17,263 nucleotides of DNA from Acephala macrosclerotiorum (Eukaryota > Ascomycota > Leotiomycetes > Helotiales > Mollisiaceae), in assembly GCA_014904845.1 (NCBI GenBank), contig MU119731.1, positions 1-17,263 of the forward strand, written 5' to 3'. Shown here in pieces: positions 1-8,812 of the stretch. Position 1 is the stretch's first letter. Each line of letters begins with the position of its first letter. The translations under genes and the position numbers were made by a program. A model generated the notes under the pieces. The model did not search any database and was not told the origin of the DNA. It saw nothing but the letters and a program-made list of their open reading frames with translations.

Positions 1-1100
1 ATTATTTTAATTTAAAAACGATTACAAATAATTCGCGAATTGCGATTTTCAAAAGAATTAAAATTAAAATATAAAATAATATTATAATTTTTTTTTTTTT
101 TCGTATTAAAACTTTTTTTTTTATATTTCAATTTTCGTTGAAAATAGAATTAATTATCGTAAATAATTATTACAAATTTTTTTTTTTTTTTTTATATTCT
201 TTTTAATACTAATTATTTCGAGTAATTTAATATATAATTTTTATAAATCAATATTTCTTTGTAATTTTGCAATTTTGTAATAAAATTATTTAATTTCGAA
301 TAATATAATTAAAACAAAAAATTTTCGTTAATTAATTTTCAATTTTTAATTTCTAGTAATTTGAATTTTTTTTTAATAATAATAAAAAACAAAATATACA
401 AATTGCATATAAATAGTTTTTAATAAAATTTATTAAAACAATTCATTTTTTGATATCGTTTTATTAATATAGAAAAATAATAAAATACAAAATAAAAAAA
501 TTTAATCGTAAATTAATTCGTTTTAATTAGTAAATTAAATTTATTTGAAATAATTCGTAATTCGTAAATCAATTAATTAATTAATTAAAGTAAAAATAGA
601 AAAAATTGTTAATTAGTTTATAATAAGTGAAAACTCTTTATATACTAAAAAACACGTAATTAGTACTACTTTCGAAATTAATTATTTACAAGGATTTTTG
701 AAAAGAAAATATATAGTTTTATTACAATATATAAATTTCGATTTTATTATAATAATTTTAAAATTTTTCAATTTAAAAAAATATAAAAAAAAATTAATAA
801 AAAGAAAATAAAATAAAAAATAATAATAAATATATAAAAAATATTAAAAAATTAATATATTAAAATATTAAATCGTAATAATTTTAAAATAAATAAAATC
901 GAATTAAAATTAAATTATATTTATATAATTATTAAAATATTAAAAAAAATAATAATATAAATTTAAAATAATTTTAATTATTAAATATATTATATATTTT
1001 AAAATAATAATTTTTTATTTTATATATAAAATATTAAATTTAATTATATATTATTTTTATATTACGTAAAAAAATCGATTTTTAATTAAATTTTTAATAT

Positions 1101-1294
1101 TATTAATTATATAAAAATATTTATTAATAAATTAAATATAAAAAATAAAAATTTAAATTTTATATTTTACAATTATTATAATCGTTGTTTATTCTAATAA
1201 AAAATACACAAAAATTGAAAAATATAATTTAATTTTAGCGCAATTAAAACTAGTTCCAATTCAGTTTAGTATTACACGTGATTATTGTTTTAAT
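1101..1294 (+). repeat. Dispersed direct repeat, less-mutated copy
   Basis: This segment aligns with 3506-3673 in the same orientation. From 1101 to about 1230 the alignment is gap-free at a constant offset of 2405. After a 5-bp indel and a deletion of about 20 bp in the other copy, it resumes over 1267-1294. Nearly all differences are C/T or G/A. This copy keeps CpA, CpT and TpG sites that are TpA, TpT and TpA in the other copy, so it is the less mutated one. Similarity may continue with indels past 1400. Confidence 0.75.
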
Positions 1295-1780
1295 ACTGGC
1301 AATTTTTTCTTTTTATTAAAATAATTAATTTAATCAATTTAATTAAATTAATATTTTTATTTTTTATTTTTATTATAAATCGTTATTATATAAAATTCGT
1401 TAATATTCTAATAATTTAAAAAATAATTAAAAAAAATACGTAATTAAATTTTGAAAATAGTATTAATAAATTAGTATTATTTTCGAAGTTTATCGATAAT
1501 TGTAATTGTCGATCGAAGATTATAAAAATCGAAATTAAAAAAAAAAAAAAATTTTTAATTTTATAAATCAAATAATAATAATATTAAAATATTAAAATAT
1601 TAACGTTTTTTTATTTTATTATTAATTATTTTATTTTTTTAATATTTTTTTTTTTATTATTTAAAATAATTAAAATAAATTAATATATTTTATTATAAAT
1701 AAAATAATACGTATTTTTAATTTTATTGTCGATTTTATATTAATATTTATATTTATTATTAATTTGAAAAAATTTATAGA

Positions 1781-1864
1781 ATTTTTTAATAATTTAAAAA
1801 AATATTTTAATAATTTAAAAAAGTTTTTTAATAATTTAATAAAATTTTTTAATAATTTAAACAA
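1781..1864 (+). repeat. 21-bp tandem repeat, four units
   Basis: Four consecutive 21-bp units start at 1781, 1802, 1823 and 1844, each built around TTTTAATAATTTAA. The repeat creates a short open frame with a recurring FFNNLKK-like heptad on the plus strand. Given the composition, that frame is not taken as a gene. Confidence 0.7.
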
Positions 1865-2490
1865 CGATTTAAAAATTTGTTTTATAATATTATTATTATT
1901 TTTTTTATTAATTATTGAAATTTTTTTGTTATTAATTATTAAAATTTAATTATTTTTATTTAATTGTAATTTTTTTTTTTAATAATTTTTTATAAATTCG
2001 TAAAAATCGATTTTTTGTTTATAAATATTAAATAATTATATAATTAAAAATAATTTTATAATTTTTTAATTAAATTTTTTAAATTTAAAATAAAAATTTT
2101 AATTTTTTATTTTTTAAAATTTTTTATAAAAAATTTTTAAAATTTATAATTTTAATATATTTTTTTTTTATAATAATCAAAATAATATATAATATATTTA
2201 TTTATTTTTTTTTAATAAAATTTTTTGAAGTAAAATCAAACTCGTTTTAAAATTCGAAAATTCGAAAAATTTTAATAATATTTTTTAAATTTAATATTTT
2301 TTTTATAATTTCGATTTAAATACGTTTTTTTACGATTTTTATTATTAATAAAATAAATTTTATAAAATATTTAAAAAAATTTTAATATTTTATTTTAAAT
2401 TAATTTTTATTGTTTAATTTTAAATATTATTAAAATTGTAATTATTTTCATTTTTTGATAAAATCGAATATCGATTATAAATATTTTTAT

Positions 2491-2531
2491 ATTTTTTAAT
2501 TTTAATAATAAATTTTTTAATTTTAATAATA
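2491..2531 (+). repeat. Two-unit 21-bp period repeat
   Basis: The same 20-base string (ATTTTTTAATTTTAATAATA) occurs at 2491-2510 and 2512-2531. It is a simple local duplication inside the desert. Confidence 0.6.
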
Positions 2532-2750
2532 ATACGTTTTATTTTATTTCGAATTATAATAATTCGAATTTTTCGAGTTTATATTAAATTATATAATATT
2601 TCTTTTGTTAAACGAATAAAATACAATATATAATAATTTAATAAATAAATATTTTTATATATAATTGTAAAATCGATTATAAAATTATAATTCGAAATTT
2701 AATTATTATTTATTGAAATTTTTTTCTCGAGATTTTTTAAAATTATCGAG

Positions 2751-2856
2751 ATTTTCAAATAATATAAAAAATTCTACGAATAATTATTTAAAAACGTAAA
2801 ATTTTTCAAATAATTATTTCGAGTAATATAAAATTCTACGAATAACGTTAAAATTT
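2751..2856 (+). repeat. Two-unit imperfect tandem repeat (about 50-55 bp)
   Basis: The block TTTTCAAATAA ... ATTCTACGAATAA ... CGT..AAAATTTT occurs twice, beginning near 2751 and 2802. The second unit has a short extra segment (TTATTTCGAGTAA). A 17-bp string from the second unit (TAATTATTTCGAGTAAT, 2811-2827) also has a near-identical match at about 210-226, which hints at a shared parent repeat. Confidence 0.5.
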
Positions 2857-3505
2857 TACGAGTTCAAAACGACGTTTTATAAAATATAATCGTAAAATAA
2901 TACGATTTGCGCGCGTTATAAATTGATTAATTTATAATTATAAGAAAAAAATTTATTGAAATATAAAATTGTAAATAAAATACGAGTTTTCGTAAAATAT
3001 TCGAATAATTATTTATAAAATACGAAATATTATAAAATACTTGAAAAATATTTATTTTTATTAAATAAACGAGAATTTAATAAAAAGATTATTATAACGT
3101 TTTAATCGTAAAATCGAATATTTATAATAAAAAAAAAATTTATTATATTTTTTTGAATTTTTTATAAACGTCGATTTTTTTTTTTATTATAAATTCAAAT
3201 AATTTTATAAAAAAAAAAAATTTTATTTTATATTTTTTTAAATCGTTGTAAATTTTTTTTTATTCGATGTAATAAATACAAATTTAAAAAATAAACAAAT
3301 AAAAAATTTTTCGATTTACGCGTTTTTTAAATTTTTAAAATTTTTTATATTATTTTAATTTTTTAAACGAAAAAATAAATTTTTTTTTTTTTAATATTTT
3401 TTTATAAAAAAATAATTATTAAAACGATATATTTTTTATAATTTAAATTTTTTTATACGATATTTAATTGATTTATAATAAGTTATAAAATTAATTATTA
3501 ATTAA

Positions 3506-3673
3506 TATTGATTATATAAAAATATTTATTAATAAATTAAACGTAAAAAATAAAAATTTAAATTTTATATTTTATAATTATTATAATCGTTATTTATTTT
3601 AATAAAAAATACATAAAAATTAAAAAATATAATTTTAATATAATTTAATATTATATATAATTATTATTTTAAT
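3506..3673 (+). repeat. Dispersed direct repeat, more-mutated copy
   Basis: This is the partner of 1101-1294. In the final 28-bp aligned block (3646-3673 against 1267-1294) all six differences are C-to-T or G-to-A in this copy. One site goes the other way: CG at 3542-3543 matches TA in the left copy. The pattern is what repeat-directed transition mutation predicts. The identity of the parent repeat is unknown. Confidence 0.75.
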
Positions 3674-4588
3674 AAATATAAAATCGATTAATATTAATTA
3701 TAATATTATAATATTATTAATTTGAAAAATAATTAAAACGAAAAAATTATTAATTTAATTTAATATTTAAAATTAAATTATTAATTATACGATTACAAAT
3801 TAATTTTTATATTATAATTTGAATTTTTCGAATTTTATTGATTCTAATAAAAATTTATTTTATAAAAAAATAAATTTTAATTAAATATATAATTTATTAT
3901 TTTCGTATTTAAATTATTTTTTAAATTAATAATTTTAAATATATTTTTATAAAATTACAATATTAAAATTTTTATAAAATTAATAAAATAATATTACAAT
4001 TAATTATAAATATAATATTAATATTAAAATAATTAAATTAAAAAAAGTTTTTATATTTAAACGAGTAATTTTTAATTATTCGAAATTTTAAAATAATAAA
4101 AATATTATTATATAAATATTAAAAATAAAACGAATTTTAAAATTATATTAATTTAAATAATTTAATTTTTTTAATAAATAAATTTAATTAAATTTAATTT
4201 AAAATTTAAAAAATTAATTTTTATAAATTATAAATTATAAATTAATAATAATTTTAATAATAAATAATAAATTATAAAATATAAAAAATATATTCATTAT
4301 TATTAAATTTAATTATTTTAAATTTTAAAATTTATTTAAATAATATTTTATTATTATTTATATTTTTAAAATTATTTTTATTTTAATTTTTTAATTATAT
4401 AATTTATTTTATTAATTAATTTAAATATATTTAAATTATTATTTATAATATTTTAAACGTTTTAAATTTTTTTTTTAATATAAAATTATTATAAAAAATA
4501 AAAAATAAATATTATTTTAAATTTTTAAAAATTCGATTTTTAATATATAATTAATTTATATAAATATTTAATTTTTATAAAATTTATA

Positions 4589-4820
4589 ACTGCCAAATAT
4601 ATAGCTATGTGACTGTATATAGTAGACTGTTAAACTTGACCGAAAATTCTCGTTTTTTCGATATATTTCGAGTTGTACTGTCTTTTTAAATAGAGCAAAC
4701 CACTAGAATCGGCCACGGCCATTTCATTCTCCTAATTGAGAAATACTTTTATCGCGACGAACTTTTGACGATCTTCGAATAGCTTTTAAATGTCTCTATT
4801 CGTACACAGCTTGACTTTTT
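4589..4820. other. Island flank without a recognisable gene
   Basis: Base composition changes within a few tens of bases at about 4589 from desert to ordinary sequence with C and G in all contexts. No open frame, RNA gene or motif stands out. It forms the left flank of the TA-flanked element that starts at 4823. Confidence 0.6.
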
Positions 4821-4822
4821 TA

Positions 4823-4913
4823 TAGTCACTTGCAAAATCGGTTTCGTCCTATTTCGCGTGAAAATAATGTGAGCACAGACTATCTCAGCCACTTTTGGCT
4901 GACTCTGGCTTGT
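4823..4913 (+). repeat. Left terminal inverted repeat of the Tc1/mariner-like element
   Basis: This arm pairs with 6428-6520 in inverted orientation. The core from TTGCAAAATCGG through CAGCCACTTTTGGCT is well conserved. At 4859-4860 this arm has TG where the other has CA, as if an ancestral CG decayed on opposite strands in the two copies. Confidence 0.75.
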
Positions 4914-4975
4914 ACTGTACTCTTCGTACTAAGCCGCTGGCTGCCAGAACCTACCATTCTACTCTGTCTCCCATA

Positions 4976-5060
4976 ATCGCGAGGTTTCTACTGTCTCGCC
5001 CATTTCCACCAGAAATAAGCGAGGTACAGCGAAAAGTCGATTTCAGCGAAACGTCGATTT
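4976..5060 (+). repeat. Left arm of the nested fold-back element
   Basis: It begins ATCGCGAGGTTT and ends ACGTCGATTT, and pairs with 5262-5346 at about 96% identity. Confidence 0.8.
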
Positions 5061-5261
5061 GGTATGGCAGTTGATTTCTCACCTAAATTTCAATTCTTGG
5101 CCCGTGCGTAAAAAATCAAAATATCGAATATATTTAATTGCGCATTAACTATTTAAAAATTGTAGAAATATAAATGCTAAGATATTAATTTTTAAAGGAT
5201 TCTAAAGATTCTGCCGATTCAGATTTATTTTTATTATAATAAATGATTGAAAACTTGTATT

Positions 5262-5346
5262 AAATCGACGTTTCGCTGAAATCGACTTTTCGTTGTACCT
5301 CGCCTATTTCTGGTGGAAATGGGCGAGACAGTGGAAACCTCGCGAT
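5262..5346 (-). repeat. Right arm of the nested fold-back element
   Basis: This is the inverted partner of 4976-5060. The three differences are one T/C and two A/G transitions. Confidence 0.8.
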
Positions 5347-5371
5347 TAGTCTTTTTGTTAAAATCGATTCC

Positions 5372-5754
5372 TCATTCAACTATTCTACTCCCTCTCACCC
5401 TCTTCTTCCTAATCATATCTTCATCCTCCAACAACCCGCTACACAAACAACTCTCCTCCCGCTGCGACACAAACTCCGGACCCAGATACTCCTCCAACAC
5501 GGTCCTTACATCTTCCACACATCTTCTCTTCACGCTCACCTCCCGCTCGAGCTGCTCCACACCCACAACACCCCGTCGGTCATAACCCAACCGACAAACC
5601 CACCTCTGTAATTTCCGAGAGGTGCACAAACAGAGAGCATGGTAATATTTGGGCATACACCAATGTAGATTTTGTCTAATATGCGGGGACAAAAAGTATC
5701 CGACATTTGCACGTCGCCATCAGCGTCGACTTCCACCTTCTCCTCAAACACCAT
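5372..5754 (-). CDS. Possible two-exon gene of unknown function inside the element
   Basis: No family is recognised. On the minus strand an ATG at 5754 opens a frame (MVFEEKVEVDADGDVQMSD...). A second frame of 106 codons runs from 5692 to a stop at 5372. A GTATGC...ACAG segment at 5658-5606 (53 bp, a common fungal intron length) would join them in frame, giving about 109 residues: an acidic start, then a charged Arg/Glu-rich tail ending KKRVRGSRIVE. The branch-point match inside this intron is weak. The coding strand is purine-rich, as many fungal exons are. The alternative is a single-exon 106-residue frame from 5692 (with HWCMPKYYHALCLCTSRKLQ), or no gene at all. It lies between the nested fold-back and the right end of the Tc1/mariner-like element, so it could be passenger DNA. 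There is no sign of a transposase catalytic region. Confidence 0.25.
5606..5658 (-). other. Candidate 53-bp spliceosomal intron
   Basis: On the minus strand it begins GTATGC and ends TTACAG. Removing it fuses the frame ending DKIYIG to the frame starting RWVCRLGYDR, without a shift or stop. The length is typical for filamentous fungi. No clear CTRAY branch site lies near the acceptor, which lowers confidence. Confidence 0.25.
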
Positions 5755-6427
5755 TTGAATAAAAACCGCTCCTATTTCTGTTTTAGCCTACCTCTTCCAC
5801 TCTTCCACTTCAAGACTCCCTCACCAATCTCTATTCCGCTCATGTCACAATCCATCTCCACTGCCACACTCCTGCTCCCTCTGCTCCTCTATCGTTCTGC
5901 TCTTTACCTCTACTCCGTTTTTCTCTCTACTTTTCTCTTACCGTCTAACCACACTTCTGATTAACAAAAAAACCGAACAAGACTTCCTCCAAGAAGAAGG
6001 GGCCGCACCCTTCATTTATTCTGTGTTTCTGCCACCCTGGCGGGAAACGGTTCCCGAACCACCACCAGGTACCCCGCTCCACATCTCCCAAAAACAAACA
6101 CTAGTGAGTCGCACCGGAAATCGATTCGCTCATAGCTATATCTACTTCCCACAATCAGTGGGTAGCTGTTGGCACGTGCACATATTTGGTCTAGCACATT
6201 TTGTCGTGTCGCTCGACTATTGGCTGATCTTGCGCTAACCTCAAAACTCTGCAGGCAACTTCGTCACAAGCAAAATAAATCCGACCCCAGAAAAGTAGGA
6301 CTTTACTAAAAAGGGCAGGATGTTAAAAATATCTAGAAGACTTGGCGGCCTTGAATAGTGCCGTCCCCACTTATATCCTGAGGCATAGAAGCGGTTATCT
6401 ATTGTTCTCAAGTGCCCACGAAAACAA
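5755..6427. other. Element interior with pyrimidine-rich tract, no supported gene
   Basis: From about 5770 to 5960 the plus strand is strongly C+T rich; in 5881-5940 only 9 of 60 bases are purines. Pyrimidine tracts are common just before fungal transcription starts, so this could be promoter DNA for a plus-strand unit, or a purine-rich leader of the minus-strand candidate. An open frame runs on from the tract to 6238 on the plus strand (including INKKTEQDFLQEEGAAPF). Minus-strand frames cover 6012-6197 and 6241-6513. None resembles a family I know, and none is preferred over the others. Confidence 0.4.
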
Positions 6428-6520
6428 ACAAGCCACAGTGTGAGCCAAAAGTGGCTGATATAGTCTGTGCTCATATTACTTTTGCGCGAAATGAAGCGAA
6501 GCCGATTTTGCAAGCAACTG
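6428..6520 (-). repeat. Right terminal inverted repeat of the Tc1/mariner-like element
   Basis: Read on the minus strand from 6520, this arm starts CAGTTGCTTGCAAAATCGG and continues parallel to the left arm to about 6428. A small indel lies near the inner end. The adjacent 6521-6522 is TA, matching the left flank. Confidence 0.75.
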
Positions 6521-6522
6521 TA

Positions 6523-6927
6523 CCGCCCATTTCATCCCCCCTACTGTAACCTCCTTGTTCTTCTTCTCTTCCCATCGCAACTCTCAGGGTTGGTCGAGTA
6601 CTCGTCAGAAACGAACATGACTATGGCGTTGCAGCCCGACCAAAGATGTCGGAATGATTGGTCGAGGCTGCCCTATTGGGCAGCCAGTGCAGCTCCAACC
6701 GAAATGCACACTTTAGGCAGCAATACGAAGATGCATGCTTTCTTTCCAGATATGCAGGGCGCAAAATGGCTCTCCATCTCGCTGTCCCAGCCAGCTATAG
6801 CTACTACTCTCCTCTGAGATCGTTTTAAACATATTCAACAAAAGAACTTTTCTGTTTATTCTACTGTAACCTCTTGAACACAGTCAACAAATAATCGTGC
6901 GAAAATTCACAGTCTCATTTTGGGACA
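6523..6927 (+). promoter_or_regulatory. Upstream region of the P-loop gene remnant, gene-free
   Basis: About 400 bp of normal composition lie between the right TA of the Tc1/mariner-like element and the ATG at 6928. A 13-bp string, CTACTGTAACCTC, occurs at 6541-6553 and again at 6861-6873, about 55 bp before the ATG. A perfect 8-bp-arm hairpin, GGCTGCCC-TATT-GGGCAGCC, lies at 6666-6685, and TTGGTCGAG occurs twice nearby. A 116-codon plus-strand frame crosses the element end but looks unlike a conserved protein. Calling this a promoter is inference from position only. Confidence 0.3.
6666..6685. other. Perfect short inverted repeat (8-bp arms, 4-nt loop)
   Basis: GGCTGCCC, TATT, GGGCAGCC. It could form a hairpin or bind a dimeric factor. 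Nothing else ties it to a function. Confidence 0.45.
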
Positions 6928-7107
6928 ATGTTTTTTCGAGATAGAGTCGTAGAGACCATGACCTGGCCGGGAAGCGCTCTTACGGATATGGGTTCGACAC
7001 TTTTGAATAATGCCGTGGATAGTACTACTGCGTTGCCTGTTCTCGCTCAGCTCGGTGGAGTTAAGTGTCACGGTCTTGGGTTTGTCACTAAAAAAGCGGG
7101 ACTAGTA
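6928..7107 (+). pseudogene. 5' part of a split P-loop GTPase-like gene
   Basis: The frame starts MFFRDRVVETMTWPGSALTD and is open for 60 codons to GTA (Val) at 7105-7107. It then enters the inverted repeat of the inserted element and stops at 7114-7116. The TA of that Val codon is the left target-site TA. On the far side, the codon GTA at 8871-8873 carries the right TA in the same phase, and the next codons read AAFEVLSISD. Removing 7108-8871 plus one TA therefore gives one continuous frame, with junction KKAGLV-AAFEV. This piece has no recognised motif; it would be an N-terminal region of about 60 residues ahead of the nucleotide-binding domain. The ATG at 6928 is simply the first in the open frame, about 55 bp after a CTACTGTAACCTC repeat. 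Confidence depends on the split-gene reading. Confidence 0.5.
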
Positions 7108-7163
7108 CGGAGATAGCGGCATAAAGTGATGCGACAAAGCCTCAGCCCCTGTAGGCCCTGTAA
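7106..7163 (+). repeat. Left inverted repeat of the 7108-8871 element
   Basis: It pairs with 8813-8873. Inward of it, CTGTAA occurs at 7158-7163, 7185-7190 and 7197-7202, including two CCCACTGTAA copies 12 bp apart. Such subterminal repeats are known as transposase-binding sites in other DNA transposons; that role here is inference. Confidence 0.7.
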
Positions 7164-8068
7164 GCAACAGCGCTATGACTCCCACTGTAATCCCCACTGT
7201 AAGCACTGCATAATAAGCTTCTATTTAAAAATAAGACTTTAAAATTTTAAGCGATAAAACTTTTAAATACTTTAAAACGAAAATTTAATTTTAATTATTT
7301 ATTCGATTTAAAAATTAATATTAATTTTTTTATATATATATAATATTAATATTTTTTATAATAAACGATTTTATTTAAATTTAATTAAAATATTTAAATG
7401 TAATAATTTAATTAATTTATTAAAAAATTTTATTATTATATAATTTCGAAATAATATATAATTAATTTAATAAAAAATATTAAAATTTTATAATTATAAT
7501 TAATTTATAATTTTTATTTATTAATTAATTTAAATTATATAATATTTATAAATAAATTGAAATTTAATTAAATATTTTTAAATTTTAAATTTCAAATAAT
7601 TTTATTAATTTATTATTACGTAAATTTATAGAATATAATTATATTTAATAAAAATTATAATTATAAAAATTTTTAAAAATATTTTTATTTTAAATATTTA
7701 ATTTAATATAAAAAATAAAAATTTTAAAAAATATTTTTTTAATATAAAATTTTTAATAAATATATTTTTATTTAAAACGTTAAAATAATAAAATATTTTT
7801 ATTTTAATTATATAATTATATAATTTTTAAAAAAAATTTTAAAAATTTTTTTTTAAAATTATATATTAAATAAAATAATTTAAATAAAATAATTTAAATC
7901 GATTAAATTAATTATAATAATTTAATAAAAAAAATAAAAATTTTAAAATTTTTTAATACGTTCTTATTTTAAATAATAAAAAATTTATTAATTTATTAAT
8001 TTATTATTTAATAAAATATAAAATTTTATTTTAATAATTATATTAATTTTAAATATTTATAAAACGTT

Positions 8069-8107
8069 AAATTTAAAATTTAAAATTTAAAATTTAAAAT
8101 TTAAAAT
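8069..8107 (+). repeat. 7-bp tandem repeat (AAAATTT)
   Basis: About five and a half copies of a 7-bp A/T unit run without interruption. It lies in the degraded body of the TA-flanked element. Confidence 0.7.
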
Positions 8108-8496
8108 AAAAATATATTATTAAAATTAAAAATTTTATAATTTTTTATAAAATTTATAAAATAAAATATATATTAAATATTAAAAAAAAAATTCGTTTAT
8201 TATTAATTCGTTTAATAAATTATCGAATAAATTTTTTTTTTAATATAAAAAAAATATTTTAAAAAATATTATATAATTAAAATATAATTTTTATTTAAAT
8301 TATTATATAAATAATTTTAAATAAAATTAAAATTAAAAAATATAATTAAATATTAAATAATAATATAATTTTTAAAATAAATTATATAAAAAAAAAAAAA
8401 TAAAATAAAATATTATAAAGTAATAAAATTAATTAATATAAATATTAATAAATAATTTTTTTAATTTTAAATAAAAAAACAATTAAAAATAAAAAA

Positions 8497-8546
8497 TTTA
8501 AAAAAAAAAATTTAAAAAAAAAATTTAAAAAAAAATTTAAAAAAAA
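8497..8546 (+). repeat. TTT-spaced A-tract series
   Basis: TTT occurs at 8497, 8511, 8524 and 8536, followed by A-runs of 11, 10, 9 and 8 in that order. This is a tandem repeat with unit length falling by one base per copy, probably from slippage. Confidence 0.65.
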
Positions 8547-8678
8547 TAATTAAAATTTTAAAATAAAATATTATAAAATAAAATATAAAAATAAATTAAA
8601 AAATTATTAAATAAAAAAAAAATAATAAATATAAAAAAAATATAAAAAAAAATTTATAATTTATAAAATTAAAAAAAA

Positions 8679-8692
8679 ATATATATATATAT
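8679..8692. repeat. (AT)7 microsatellite
   Basis: Seven uninterrupted AT dinucleotides just before the right edge of the desert. Confidence 0.7.
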
Positions 8693-8812
8693 TTTTATTT
8701 TTTAATTAATTTTATTTCGTTTTAACGTTTTTTATTTTATTTTAAAATACGAATACGCTATAAATATAAGGCATTGGTACTTTGAAGCGATGCGCGATGC
8801 GCGATACCTTAT

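Larger units (their letters stand above)
1..4588. repeat. AT-rich, RIP-degraded block (left desert)
   Basis: No gene is supportable here. The sequence is almost entirely A and T, and most remaining C and G occur as CpG. Stretches such as 3700-4560 have very few of either. Slightly less decayed patches that still carry non-CpG C or G lie near 604-740 and 1230-1320. Short open frames, for example around 1670-1949, translate to Lys/Asn/Phe/Ile/Leu strings and are products of composition. Exhaustive C-to-T mutation on both strands outside CpG is the best reading, which in ascomycetes is attributed to RIP acting on repeated DNA. The original content was probably transposons, but no family can be read from what is left. 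Confidence 0.8.
4976..5346. mobile_element. Nested fold-back MITE-like element (371 bp)
   Basis: Two 85-bp arms (4976-5060 and 5262-5346) are near-perfect inverted copies with only three mismatches, all transitions. They enclose a 201-bp A+T-rich spacer. Both outer edges carry TA (4974-4975 and 5347-5348), while the bases beyond do not match, so the TA is a plausible target duplication. There is no coding capacity. It sits inside the larger 4823-6520 element, so it inserted after that element did. The low arm divergence fits a young insertion. A hairpin created by other means cannot be excluded. Confidence 0.68.
4823..6520. mobile_element. Tc1/mariner-like element, probably non-autonomous (1698 bp)
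   Basis: Long inverted repeats sit at both ends: 4823-4913, and the reverse complement of 6428-6520. Each is followed on the outside by a TA dinucleotide (4821-4822 and 6521-6522). The right end reads CAGT inward from its terminus. The left end reads TAGT, a single C-to-T change. TA target duplication plus CAGT ends is the known pattern of Tc1/mariner superfamily elements. Over the first 78 aligned bases the arms differ at 13 positions, 12 of them transitions. The length is normal for the superfamily, but no DDE/D transposase frame is visible, so this is likely a defective or deletion derivative. It contains a second fold-back element (4976-5346) and weak coding candidates. It lies about 400 bp upstream of the ORF at 6928. 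Superfamily assignment rests on the ends alone. Confidence 0.72.
7212..8750. repeat. AT-rich, CpG-poor block inside the element
   Basis: No gene is present. C and G are almost absent, and 8226-8419 (194 bp) contains none at all. The left border is gradual (about 7212-7265, still with isolated non-CpG C). The right border at about 8750 is sharper. Simple repeats inside are listed separately. The best reading is the body of a repeated element destroyed by RIP. Confidence 0.7.

Noticed and set aside
1670..1949. Two opposing short ORFs of Lys/Asn/Phe/Leu/Ile composition
   Set aside because: They arise from a 21-bp tandem repeat in nearly pure A+T DNA; composition alone explains them.
5313..5585. 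90-codon plus-strand ORF
   Set aside because: It starts in the arm of the nested fold-back element and is a Ser/Thr/Leu-rich shadow of the purine-rich minus-strand frame.
5707..5964. 85-codon plus-strand ORF rich in Leu and Ser
   Set aside because: It is the translation of the pyrimidine-rich tract, and the hydrophobic look follows from CT-rich codons.
6012..6513. Overlapping ORFs on both strands (6023-6238 plus; 6012-6197 and 6241-6513 minus)
   Set aside because: The frames shadow each other, no motif is present, and one overlaps the TIR. There is no reason to prefer any of them.
6467..6817. 116-codon plus-strand ORF
   Set aside because: It begins inside the right TIR of the Tc1/mariner-like element and runs into the gene's upstream region. 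The protein matches no family I recognise.
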